Part shown: positions 51,783 through 59,363 of the stretch, in pieces | How positions within the stretch are numbered: position 1 is the first letter of the stretch | Layout of the letters: every line of letters starts with the position of its first letter | Assembly: GCA_963800975.1 (NCBI GenBank) | Contig: CAWDDB010000014.1 | Span: 62,001 to 126,000 of the forward strand | Origin: JALYGY01 sp963800975 | GTDB lineage: Bacteria > Actinomycetota > Rubrobacteria > Rubrobacterales > Rubrobacteraceae | Direction: 5' to 3' | DNA length: 64,000 nucleotides | Position numbers and translations under genes: made by a program | Notes under the pieces: generated by a model | The model's input: the letters and a program-made list of their open reading frames with translations, nothing else | The model's database searches: none | Told to the model about the DNA's origin: nothing

Positions 51783-52012
51783 CTTCGACAATGACCTTCA
51801 AGTATTTAAGCGCCTATAAGGTACAGGGGGTGTCTACAAAGTCTGAAGACCCCGATGCATCGTTGTTAGATCGTTCCGACCGCGGAATGAAGGCGATATT
51901 GACCGGAGATGTAGACAGGTACCTCTACCCTCGTGATCGCTACTTGGCCTTGGCCACGCTCATGTTGACCGGGCGGTCGAACGCCGACGATCTAGAAACT
52001 GTTTTGCAATAG
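51779..52012 (+). CDS. Small protein, unknown (AT-richer)
   Basis: 77 residues (FKYLSAYKVQGVSTKSEDPD, GMKAILTGDVDRYLYPRDRY). Translationally coupled to the truncated gene before it. No family recognised. Its end abuts a second IS5-type remnant, and the C-terminal LTGRSNADDLETVLQ may be original. Confidence 0.5.
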   Translation: MTSTMTFKYLSAYKVQGVSTKSEDPDASLLDRSDRGMKAILTGDVDRYLYPRDRYLALATLMLTGRSNADDLETVLQ

Positions 52013-52038
52013 GTCTCGGAACCGCTTTTCCTGGGCCC

Positions 52039-52520
52039 TTATGAGGCATTTCGGTGGACCGCGACGGCCAGCCTACGCAGCATGACGCGACTCATGGCCC
52101 AGCGGATCATCGCGACCGCGGTCTCCGGCAGTCTCTCGTAGTCCTTCGCCAGCCTCCGCGCCTGACCCAGCCAAGCGAACGTCCTCTCCACCACCCACCT
52201 CCTCGGCAGCACCAGGAATCCGCGAGGCCTCTCCTCCAGCCCATAGCGCCACAGCTGGCGGTCCGGGTGGTCGGGCACCTCCACCCGCCATCCCCGCTCT
52301 TCCTCGGCCCACCCGCGGAAACCCTTCGTGTAGGCCCCGTCGGCCCAGAGCAGCTCTAACCGCGGCAGCTCCCCCTGCAACTCTTGGGTCAGGAGCCTTT
52401 GGGCGCCGTCGCGCGGTCGTGCAGGCTCGCGGGTTGGACGCGGGCGCCCAGCACAAGCCCACCGGTGTCCACGAGCAGGTGACGCTTCCTGCCCGAGAGG
52501 CGCTTGGCCCCGGCGGTCTT
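52039..52520 (-). pseudogene. IS5-family transposase remnant, frameshifted
   Basis: The upstream part reads GRKRHLLVDTGGLVLGARVQ (the IS5 'KGRKRHILVDT' box), then a frame break near 52390, and continues ELLWADGAYTKGFRGWAEEE and PRRWVVERTFAWLGQARRLA. It is related to but distinct from the remnant at 51055. The 5' end fuses into the cupin gene at 52521. Confidence 0.85.
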
Positions 52521-53060
52521 CTAGAGCGCCGGGGGCGTCCAGCCACCGGAGAGCGGCTCGCCCATCCGCAGCCCGAAGCGCTCAAGCAGCTCGGGAACCG
52601 TCTCTGGCCGCATCTCAAGGCCATAGCGCTCCCTGAGCTGTGCGAACGCCTCCTCATCCGCCTGGGCCACACCGCCCATGTCGACGAGCTCTCGGAAGAA
52701 GCGCTCGAAACCGGCCGGGGAGATAATCTCGAGGATCCGGCAGGGCTCGTCGCCCGCGTTCCAGAACGTGTGCCACTGGTTGCGCGGCTTGAAGACCAGG
52801 TCACCCGGCCCGGCCTCGACGACGTCGTCGCCCAGCAGCGCGCCCATGCGCCCCTCGAGAACGAAGCTGTACTCATCCTCGCGCGTGTGCAGATGCAGCG
52901 GCGCGGCGATGGCGCGCGGCGACATCGGATGCTCGACGAGCGAGAAGCGCTCGCCTGCTTCAGACCCGTCTATCATGAAGCGCACGCCGATGGTCCCAAG
53001 GAAACCATCCTGCCCGTCCTTGGGACCGACGACCTTCACACCCCCGGCTGCCGCTTCCAT
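52521..53060 (-). CDS. Cupin-domain protein
   Basis: 179 residues. Cupin motif 1 (HLHTREDEYSFVLEGRMG) and motif 2 (GPGDLVFKPRNQWHTFWNAG) provide His/Glu metal ligands. A helical C-terminus follows (GLEMRPETVPELLERFGLRM). GGAAGAGAGCAGGA supports ATG 53060. The final residues abut an IS5 remnant, so the original C-terminus may have been altered. Likely a quercetinase-like or sugar-binding cupin; substrate unknown. Confidence 0.85.
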   Translation of the reverse strand: MEAAAGGVKVVGPKDGQDGFLGTIGVRFMIDGSEAGERFSLVEHPMSPRAIAAPLHLHTREDEYSFVLEGRMGALLGDDVVEAGPGDLVFKPRNQWHTFWNAGDEPCRILEIISPAGFERFFRELVDMGGVAQADEEAFAQLRERYGLEMRPETVPELLERFGLRMGEPLSGGWTPPAL

Positions 53061-53885
53061 TCCTGCTCTCTTCCGTCGGATAGTAGTGTCGCCCGAAATC
53101 GTAGCGGCGGCCGCCGCGCGCGTCAATGTGTTCACGGGACAGATATGTCCGATCAAACACGCCCCTACCAGATGACCCGGCGAGCCGAGTTCGAGGAGCG
53201 GACGATGCGCAGGCGAATCACCGAGAGCACGCTCGCGCTGCAGGAGGATCTCAGCTCCGTGCGTAAGTTGCTGCCCGTTTGGCAGGAGACGCCGCGCCAT
53301 GGCCTCGCCAGTTCGGCGGCGCAGGTAGGATGTAGCACACAAGAAAAGGCTCCGGCATGATCTGGAGCCTTTGTGCAGCAACGTGGACCTTCTAAGCTCG
53401 ACTTTAGCCATTTGGCTGTGTTACACACCGCATCGGTTAGGCCTTCTTCGAAGGTCCTTGGGACTTTCGCCGTGTCACTCTCTCGCAGCGACCCGCGAAA
53501 AGTCGCCTTAGAAAAGAACCTGGACGTGTTGGCAGAGGCGTCTTAGAAAGTGGCGCGAAGGGGCCAAAGCCGCAACCCGATCCGCCAAAAAAGGTAGGTG
53601 GGCGAGTGCCGCTTCTCCATTACACGCACGCCTACCGCAGGACACGCGAAACCACCGAAAGCGCAAAGGTAACTATGCACCGACCGCCGGTACCGGTCGC
53701 GCAGTTCCGGCTCTTCACTCCAAATCTTCGAGCGCGCGGCGGCGATCTTCTTCGTCGCTACTTGGCGAGCCTGGTCGCCTCGGCTAGGGCGTCTGCTCAG
53801 CCGCCCGAGCTTCTTCTCGCCGCGAGCGGTCTAGGTGTAGACCGCAGCCGGGCAGATCCCGGCGTAGGCCGCGGCGGTGTCCTCG
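53061..53885. other. Gene-poor region
   Basis: Open frames here (for example 53606-53905 plus) have no ribosome binding site or domain. The minus strand near 53700-53880 shows a weakly protein-like stretch (YITEDTAAAYAGICPAAVYT) interrupted by stops. Confidence 0.35.
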
Positions 53886-54020
53886 GTGATGTACGGGTGA
53901 TGTAAAGAGGCACTCCTCTGCCGCCAAGCGATGCCCCTATTCTGAGTATTTGGCTTATCTAAGCCGATTAGAGAGCCGACGAGCGGACTCGAACCGCTGA
54001 CCTAACCTCATTACGAATAA
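53886..54020 (-). repeat. tRNA-Thr 3'-half (att-like core) with left arm, copy 7
   Basis: The core at 53973-54020 has a small insertion and changes near the anticodon end. The left arm at 53886-53904 has GTGATGTA twice with an 11-bp period, 69 bp from the core. The intervening tRNA 3' flank TTGGCTTATCTAAGCCGATT matches that of the intact tRNA. The right arm is lost. Confidence 0.75.
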
Positions 54021-54138
54021 GTAGCGACATCTTCCCGGCGTTGACTTAAGTTAGGAATCTGCTTACCTAAGCTCCTCGCGCCCGCTTCTATTTACGTCGG
54101 TGGTTGGGCTCCATTGCAGTATCACTGTAAGACTCTCG

Positions 54139-54459
54139 TCAAATTTCTTCGGACAAGACTTCTTCGGCCCAGCCCAGAGCCGCGTTGGTAGCAGGAAAAC
54201 CGATGGTTGTGATGGCGAGGACAATGGCATGCAGGATCTCCGCCTCAGAAACACCGATACTAAGCAACTTGCGCACATGCGAACGCACGCCGCCCTCCGA
54301 CTCTGCGCCCACCGCTATACCGAGCTTGATCAGGCGGCGTTCCCTCTCACCCAAAGGTCCGGCGTCGTGCTCGGCAGCACCTAAGGCGTCGAAGGCTTCC
54401 TTAACCGCCGGGTAGCGACGCTCGAACTGCTGGTAGACCTCCGGCAAGTACGCTGTCAT
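54139..54459 (-). CDS. Carboxymuconolactone decarboxylase family protein (no CxxC)
   Basis: 106 residues with the CMD/AhpD-like helical core: LGERERRLIKLGIAVGAESE, GGVRSHVRKLLSIGVSEAEI, LHAIVLAITTIGFPATNAAL. The redox CxxC of AhpD is absent, so a decarboxylase/hydrolase-type or structural role is more likely. AAGAAGGAGGAGAGC supports ATG 54459. It is the only gene between the last att-like copy and the intact tRNA. Confidence 0.88.
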   Translation of the reverse strand: MTAYLPEVYQQFERRYPAVKEAFDALGAAEHDAGPLGERERRLIKLGIAVGAESEGGVRSHVRKLLSIGVSEAEILHAIVLAITTIGFPATNAALGWAEEVLSEEI

Positions 54460-54645
54460 GCTCTCCTCCTTCTTCAGAGCACAGTAGGTATCTCGCATGC
54501 TACCAGCCGCGAAGCTTCGCGGAGCTCGCGGCCTCAAGCAGCTTAGTGGGAACGCGCTACATAAAATGGTAAGGAGCTATCATGACCGCGCCACCTTCAC
54601 GCGCTGGACCTTAGTCGCTCCCTGAGGTTTCGCAACACCCGCAAG

Positions 54646-54668
54646 AGCCTCGACGCAATGCCGAGGCT
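54646..54668 (-). terminator. Hairpin downstream of tRNA-Thr
   Basis: AGCCTCG and CGAGGCT form a 7-bp stem with a 9-nt loop, about 45 bp beyond the tRNA 3' end. A second small dyad (TTGGCTaagtAAGCCAA) lies between. Confidence 0.5.
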
Positions 54669-54711
54669 TTGGTTCGTTTGGCGTATTTGGCTAAGTAAGC
54701 CAATTGCGCAG

Positions 54712-54784
54712 AGCCGACGAGCGGACTCGAACCGCTGACCTGCTCATTACGAGTGAGCTGCTCTACCTGCTGAGCTACGTCGGC
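54712..54784 (-). tRNA. tRNA-Thr (anticodon CGU)
   Basis: 73 nt folding as a standard cloverleaf: acceptor GCCGACG/CGTCGGC, D-arm with GCTC...GAGC, anticodon stem GCTCA/TGAGC with loop CTCGTAA (anticodon CGT at 34-36), and T-arm AGCGG-TTCGAGT-CCGCT. CCA is not encoded. It is the only complete copy; its 3' half from the anticodon loop onward is repeated seven times to the left in the same orientation, showing that it is the integration target. Confidence 0.96.
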
Positions 54785-54915
54785 CTGCTTCGGGCGCAGA
54801 GTATATCGCAGGGCCATACGGCTTTCACCCGTTCCGGATTGACGCAAAGTTCGGCCGGGCGTAGCATGTTACCTCTGTTCTTTGAAGGGTCTGGGGTGCC
54901 CGAGAGGAGGAGCGC

Positions 54916-55308
54916 GTGGACGAGGTTGCGGTGGAGGCCGCGGGGATCCCTGTGGCCCGAGATGCGGTCATTGCGGCTCTGGACAACTGCTTTGACCCGT
55001 GCTGCCAGGAACGCAGGATCAGCGTCGTGGACATGGGGCTTATCGAGTCGATCGAGATGCTGGGCAGGAGGGTCAGGATCGAGATGGTCCTTACCACCGG
55101 CTGGTGTCCGTTCGCCTCGCGTCTGCTCGAGATGGTGGAGGAAGAGGTGAGCGCCTTGCCCGGCGTTAGCGACGTAGACGTCGAGGTCGTGTGGGACCCG
55201 ACCTGGACGCCGGAGCGGATGAGCGAGGGGGCGCGCGAGAAGCTGAGGCTTCCGTTGGAGAGGTTGGAGCCGTTGCGCCAGGCGCGGATGAGAGGAGAGA
55301 GCGCATGA
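54916..55308 (+). CDS. MIP18/DUF59 (PaaD-like) protein
   Basis: 130 residues. The DUF59 core is present: VVDMGLIESIEMLGRRVRIE, MVLTTGWCPFASRLLEMVEE, ALPGVSDVDVEVVWDPTWTP, with the conserved Cys in TTGWCPF. Relatives assist Fe-S or diiron centre assembly. The GTG follows GAGGAGG. It overlaps the amidohydrolase start (ATGA). Genes of this kind accompany propane/acetone monooxygenase operons, where they may help mature the hydroxylase. Confidence 0.88.
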   Translation: MDEVAVEAAGIPVARDAVIAALDNCFDPCCQERRISVVDMGLIESIEMLGRRVRIEMVLTTGWCPFASRLLEMVEEEVSALPGVSDVDVEVVWDPTWTPERMSEGAREKLRLPLERLEPLRQARMRGESA

Positions 55309-56312
55309 TCAAGGACGACGTTCTGGTCTTCGACTGCGTGGCCCACCCGTTCAACTTTGACGAGTCGAACGTGATCGGCAACCCGGGCGAGCTGTTCCGT
55401 CAGCACCTGTTCGCCTTCCACAACGTCCTCACCCCGGAGAGCGAGCCCAAGCTTGCGCCCGACGAGTTCCTCAAGCAGTGGAGCACGCAAGAGATCAGCC
55501 GCATGGTCTTCGACGAGTCGGACACGGACATGCTGGTCGCGATGCCCCTCCCCCTCACCGACCTGTTCAACGACGGCCTCTCGCCCTGGGAACGCTGCGT
55601 CGAGCTGCGGGACGAGAATCCGGACAGGACGGTCTTCTGGGGGACGGTCAACCCGCTCGAGGGCCGCAAGGCGCTGGAGCAGATGGAGATCCAGGTCAAC
55701 GAGTACGGGGCACAGGCCTTCAAGTTCTACAACGTCAGATACGACTACGGCGAGCCCTTTCCGTGGCGTATGGACGATCCGAAGGTAGCGTTCCCGATCT
55801 ACGAGAAGGCGCAGGAGCTCGGGATAGACCTGATCGGGGTGCACAAGGGCGTGCCGCTCGGCCCTCAGCCTATCGAAGCGACTCAGACGTGGGACATGGA
55901 CGGCGCGGCGGCCAACTTCCCCGACATAAACTTCGTCATCTTCCACGTCGGGCTGCCGTTTATAGACGAGACGTGCTGGCAACTGGTTCGGTATCCGAAC
56001 CTGTACGCGTCGATCGCGGCGACCATCAACTTCGTGGTGCGCTCGCCCAGGCAGTTCGCGGAGTGGATCGGCAAGCTCATGTTCTGGTGCGGGGAGGACA
56101 AGATCATCTACGGCTCAGAAACCCCGATCTGGCACCCGAAGTGGGCGCTCGACGCTTTCTGGGACTTCGAGATCCCGCAAGACCTGGTCGAAGGCTACGG
56201 CTACCCGCAGCTCACCGAAAGGGCTAAGCGCAAGATCCTGGGCGAGAACCTGCTCAGGCTCTCTGGGATGGATATCGAAGAGACGCGCACCCGGCTAAAC
56301 GGCGCGGCCTAG
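55305..56312 (+). CDS. Amidohydrolase-2 family protein (monooxygenase-cluster type), atypical N-terminal metal motif
   Basis: 335 residues, a TIM-barrel amidohydrolase-like protein: FKFYNVRYDYGEPFPWRMDD, DLIGVHKGVPLGP, FVIFHVGLPF and DKIIYGSETPIWHPK, ending RKILGENLLRL. The usual HxH on strand 1 is replaced by AHPFNF, so metal binding may differ from classical members. It starts at ATG 55305 overlapping the upstream stop. The gene class is a constant neighbour of propane 2-monooxygenase (prm/mim) genes; its role there is unresolved. Confidence 0.87.
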   Translation: MIKDDVLVFDCVAHPFNFDESNVIGNPGELFRQHLFAFHNVLTPESEPKLAPDEFLKQWSTQEISRMVFDESDTDMLVAMPLPLTDLFNDGLSPWERCVELRDENPDRTVFWGTVNPLEGRKALEQMEIQVNEYGAQAFKFYNVRYDYGEPFPWRMDDPKVAFPIYEKAQELGIDLIGVHKGVPLGPQPIEATQTWDMDGAAANFPDINFVIFHVGLPFIDETCWQLVRYPNLYASIAATINFVVRSPRQFAEWIGKLMFWCGEDKIIYGSETPIWHPKWALDAFWDFEIPQDLVEGYGYPQLTERAKRKILGENLLRLSGMDIEETRTRLNGAA

Positions 56313-56497
56313 CACCTCGCCGAAGATAACCGCGGATTCCTTTTCGCCGGACAAGCTACGGGCTTGCCACGTCCTTGTGCATTGATTGACACGCTCGCAC
56401 GTATATATTGGGCGTTCAGGGGGCAAGTGCATTGAAAGGGGTGCTGTCACGGTAGGAACCGGATCGACGTTGTGACGATTTCGGGAGAGGAGACCTC
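56313..56497 (+). promoter_or_regulatory. Intergenic space before the second amidohydrolase
   Basis: 185 bp, the only sizeable gap in the cluster. TTGACA at 56386-56391 is followed by an AT-rich GTATATATTGG, but the spacing to TATATT (12 bp) is short, so a promoter is possible rather than clear. GGGAGAGGAGACCTC precedes the TTG start at 56498. Confidence 0.35.
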
Positions 56498-57538
56498 TTG
56501 TACGAGAAAGACGGCGAGAAGTATTTCGTAGTAGACGAACACGTCCACCTTTGGGACGCGAGCCCGGAGAACATAGCGAACAAGTACGGCCAGGGGTTTA
56601 TCGACTGCTTCTACGACTACCACAAGAACCTCAGCCCCGAGGAGTACGTCTGGGACAAGGCGAAGTACCAGAAGTACTCAGAAGAGGACCTCATGCACGA
56701 CCTCTTCGAGGTCGGGTACGTGGACATCGCGATCTTCCAGCCGACGTACCTGACGGACTTCTACGTCAACGGCTTCAACACCACCGAGCAGGACGCGGTG
56801 CTGAAGGACAAGTACCCGGACAAGTTCATCCTGAACAGCTCGTTCGATCCCCGCTACGAGCAGAAGGGTCTCGAGGAGTTCGAGCGCAAGCACGAGAAAT
56901 ACGGCTTCAAGGGCGTCAAGCTATACACCGCGGAGTGGCGCGGCGACTCCAGGGGCTGGCATCTCGACGACGAGTGGTCGCAGAAGTACCTGGACAAGTG
57001 CATGGAGCTCGGCGTCAAGAACGTGCACGTGCACAAAGGGCCGACGATCTGGCCGCTCAACCGAGACGCCTTCGACGTGGCCGACGTCGACCGCGTCGCC
57101 ACGATGTACCCCGACCTCAACTTCGTCGTGGAGCACGTGGGGTTGCCGAGGCTCGAGGACTTCTGCTGGATCGGCACGCAGGAGCCGAACGTCTACGGCG
57201 GGCTCGCGGTGGCGATGCCGTTTATCAACGCCAAGCCGCGGTACTTCGCCCAGATCATGGGCGAGCTCCTGTACTGGCTCGGCGAGGACAGGATCCTTTT
57301 CGCCAGCGACTACGCGCTCTGGCAGCCCAAGTGGCTCGTGGAGATGTTCGTGGACTTCGACTACCCGGGCGACCCGGAGTTCGACGACTACGCGGAGATC
57401 ACGCCCGACATCAAGCGCAAGGTCCTCGGCCTGAACGCGGCGAACCTCTACGACATTGAGGTCCCCGATGAGCTGCGGCCCGTGACGGCCGACCACGGCA
57501 CCGGCCCCATCGCCGCCGAGCCCGAGTCCCCCGCCTGA
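56498..57538 (+). CDS. Amidohydrolase-2 family protein (prm/mim-associated)
   Basis: 346 residues. Metal motif DEHVHLWD (HxH) on strand 1, then GFKGVKLYTAEWRGDSRGW, VKNVHVHKGPTIWPL, NFVVEHVGLPRLEDF and DRILFASDYALWQPKW with the strand-8 Asp. TTG start with GGGAGAGGAGACCTC upstream. It closely matches the amidohydrolase encoded with propane/phenol/acetone diiron monooxygenases of mycobacteria and rhodococci (recognised from memory of the family). Its stop overlaps the next ATG. Confidence 0.9.
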   Translation: MYEKDGEKYFVVDEHVHLWDASPENIANKYGQGFIDCFYDYHKNLSPEEYVWDKAKYQKYSEEDLMHDLFEVGYVDIAIFQPTYLTDFYVNGFNTTEQDAVLKDKYPDKFILNSSFDPRYEQKGLEEFERKHEKYGFKGVKLYTAEWRGDSRGWHLDDEWSQKYLDKCMELGVKNVHVHKGPTIWPLNRDAFDVADVDRVATMYPDLNFVVEHVGLPRLEDFCWIGTQEPNVYGGLAVAMPFINAKPRYFAQIMGELLYWLGEDRILFASDYALWQPKWLVEMFVDFDYPGDPEFDDYAEITPDIKRKVLGLNAANLYDIEVPDELRPVTADHGTGPIAAEPESPA

Positions 57539-58242
57539 TGCCTACCCGCGAAGCGGTCCTGGGCGCCCTCTCGGGCGTCCGGGACCCCGAGCTCGACGAG
57601 CCGGTCACGGACCTGGGCTTCGTCTCGGACCTGAGGATCTCGGACGCGGCCGTGAGCGTCCGGCTGAGGCTCCCGACCTACTTCTGCGCCCCCAACTTCG
57701 CCTACCTCATGGTCGCAGACGCCCGGGATGCGGTGCTCGCGGTGCCGGGCGTGCGCAGGGCGAGCGTGGTCCTCGAGGACCACTACGCCTCGGACGAGCT
57801 GAACAACAACGCCGCCTTCGACGACGCCTTCCCCGGCGAGACCGTGGGCCCGAACCTGGACGAGCTGCGCACGACCTTCCGCCGCAAGTCCTTCGTCTCG
57901 CGGCAAGAGCAGCTTTGCCGGGCACTCATCGGCGACGGACGCTCGGCGCGAGAGCTGGCCCAGATGCGGCTCGGCGACGTCCCGCCATCCGGGGAGTTCG
58001 AGACCTACCTGGACCGCAGGGCCGAGCTTGGCCTCGATGTCTCGCGAGACGCCCCGCTGGTCGTCGACCCGGACGGCAGGCGGGTGCCCGAAGAGGCGGT
58101 GATCCAGCACCTGCGCTTCGCGAGGACGGTAAGGGTGAGCATAGAAGGCAACGCGGGGCTGTGCAGGGGCCTGCTCGAGACCCGCTACGGCGGGAAGCGC
58201 GGGCTGGGAGAGAGAACGGAAAGGGAGGAAGCCACCGCATGA
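57538..58242 (+). CDS. MIP18-like metal-sulfur assembly protein with C-terminal extension
   Basis: 234 residues. The N-terminal DUF59-like domain (about 1-90) contains GVRDPELDEPVTDLGFVSDL and the conserved Cys in LPTYFCAPNFAYL. A unique C-terminal half contains FRRKSFVSRQEQLCRALIGD and IEGNAGLCRGLLETRYGGKR. It overlaps the upstream stop by one base and the downstream start by four. This two-domain form is typical of propane-monooxygenase neighbourhoods. Confidence 0.88.
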   Translation: MPTREAVLGALSGVRDPELDEPVTDLGFVSDLRISDAAVSVRLRLPTYFCAPNFAYLMVADARDAVLAVPGVRRASVVLEDHYASDELNNNAAFDDAFPGETVGPNLDELRTTFRRKSFVSRQEQLCRALIGDGRSARELAQMRLGDVPPSGEFETYLDRRAELGLDVSRDAPLVVDPDGRRVPEEAVIQHLRFARTVRVSIEGNAGLCRGLLETRYGGKRGLGERTEREEATA

Positions 58243-59291
58243 AGGCCGCGCGGCTGCACAGGTACGACGACAGCATCCCGACCAACAGCCTCGACGTCGA
58301 GGAGATCGACGATCCGAAGATCGAAAGCCCGCTCGACGTGATCGTGCGCGTAGGCGCCGCGGGGCTTTGCCGCACCGACATCCACGTCATCGAAGGCCAG
58401 TGGCAGCCTATCCAGGACGCGGACGGCTCGCTGCTGCCCTACGTCCTCGGCCACGAGAACTCGGGCTGGGTCGAGGAGGTGGGATCCGCCGTCACCAACG
58501 TCGAGGTCGGGGACACCGTGATCTGCCACCCCCTCATGACATGCGGCCTGTGCCGCGCGTGCCGCGCCGGCGACGACATGCACTGCGTGAGCGGCGAGTT
58601 CCCCGGCATCTCACGCGACGGCGGCTTCGCCGACCTGCTCAAGACCAACGCCCGCGCTGTCGTGAAGCTGGACCCCGTGCTCGAGCCCAAGGACATCGCG
58701 GCCCTGGCCGACGCCGGCCTCACCGCCTACCACGCCGTCAGAAAGAGCGTCCCCCATCTATACCCCGGCACGAGGGCCGTCATCATGGGCGCGGGGGGGC
58801 TCGGGCACATCGGGATCCAGTGCCTCAGGGCGCTGACGCCGACCGAGATCATCGTCACCGACCCGAACGAGGAGGCGCTGCAGCTAGCCAGGGAGTGGGG
58901 AGCAGACCAGACCGTGAAGGTAGAGGACGGCTACGTCGACACGGTGCTGGAGATGACCGACGGCGAAGGCGCGGAGGTCGTCTTCGACTACGTCGGCGAG
59001 CGGGGCGCAGAGAACGACGCCTGGAATATGACCCGCCCCGGCGGCTACCATTACGTGATCGGCTACGGCGGAACCGTCGAGGTCCCGACCATAGACATCA
59101 TCTCGACCGAGCGCAGCGTAACCGGCAACCTGGTGGGCACGTACAACGACCTGGCAGAGCTGATGAACCTGACGGCGCGCGGTCTAGTCACGCTCCACAC
59201 CTCGACGTACCCGCTAGACGCCGTGAACGACGCGATCCAGGACCTCAACAACGGAGAACTCCGTGGACGCGGCATCCTCGTTCCAGAATGA
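58239..59291 (+). CDS. Zinc-dependent alcohol dehydrogenase (prm/mim-associated)
   Basis: 350 residues. Catalytic zinc GLCRTDIHVIEGQW and LGHENSGWVEEVG; structural zinc cysteines CGLCRACRAGDDMHC; Rossmann motif GAGGLGHIG (about residue 182). AAGGGAGGAA precedes ATG 58239. It most likely oxidises secondary or primary alcohols such as 2-propanol or hydroxylated ketones with NAD, following a monooxygenase step. A dyad terminator follows. Confidence 0.92.
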   Translation: MKAARLHRYDDSIPTNSLDVEEIDDPKIESPLDVIVRVGAAGLCRTDIHVIEGQWQPIQDADGSLLPYVLGHENSGWVEEVGSAVTNVEVGDTVICHPLMTCGLCRACRAGDDMHCVSGEFPGISRDGGFADLLKTNARAVVKLDPVLEPKDIAALADAGLTAYHAVRKSVPHLYPGTRAVIMGAGGLGHIGIQCLRALTPTEIIVTDPNEEALQLAREWGADQTVKVEDGYVDTVLEMTDGEGAEVVFDYVGERGAENDAWNMTRPGGYHYVIGYGGTVEVPTIDIISTERSVTGNLVGTYNDLAELMNLTARGLVTLHTSTYPLDAVNDAIQDLNNGELRGRGILVPE

Positions 59292-59306
59292 AGAATTAGG
59301 AATTGA

Positions 59307-59351
59307 GAATGAGGAATTGAGGGTTCGGGTGTAGCTACCAATTCCTCATTC
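59307..59351. terminator. AT-rich dyad between convergent genes
   Basis: GAATGAGGAATTG (59307-59319) and CAATTCCTCATTC (59339-59351) are perfect 13-bp arms. A variant AAGAATTAGGAATTGAG precedes. It could terminate both the dehydrogenase (plus) and the P1 peptidase gene (minus); the AT richness stands out against the GC-rich surroundings. Confidence 0.6.
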
Positions 59352-59363
59352 CAAACTCGCAGT

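Noticed and set aside
53606..53905. Plus-strand ORF of 99 codons near the att-like copy 7
   Set aside because: Arg/Ala-rich composition with no domain, no ribosome site, and it runs into the arm repeat.
5354..54784. A CRISPR array made of the repeated tRNA segments
   Set aside because: Repeats are kilobases apart with genes between them; there are no regular spacers and no cas genes.
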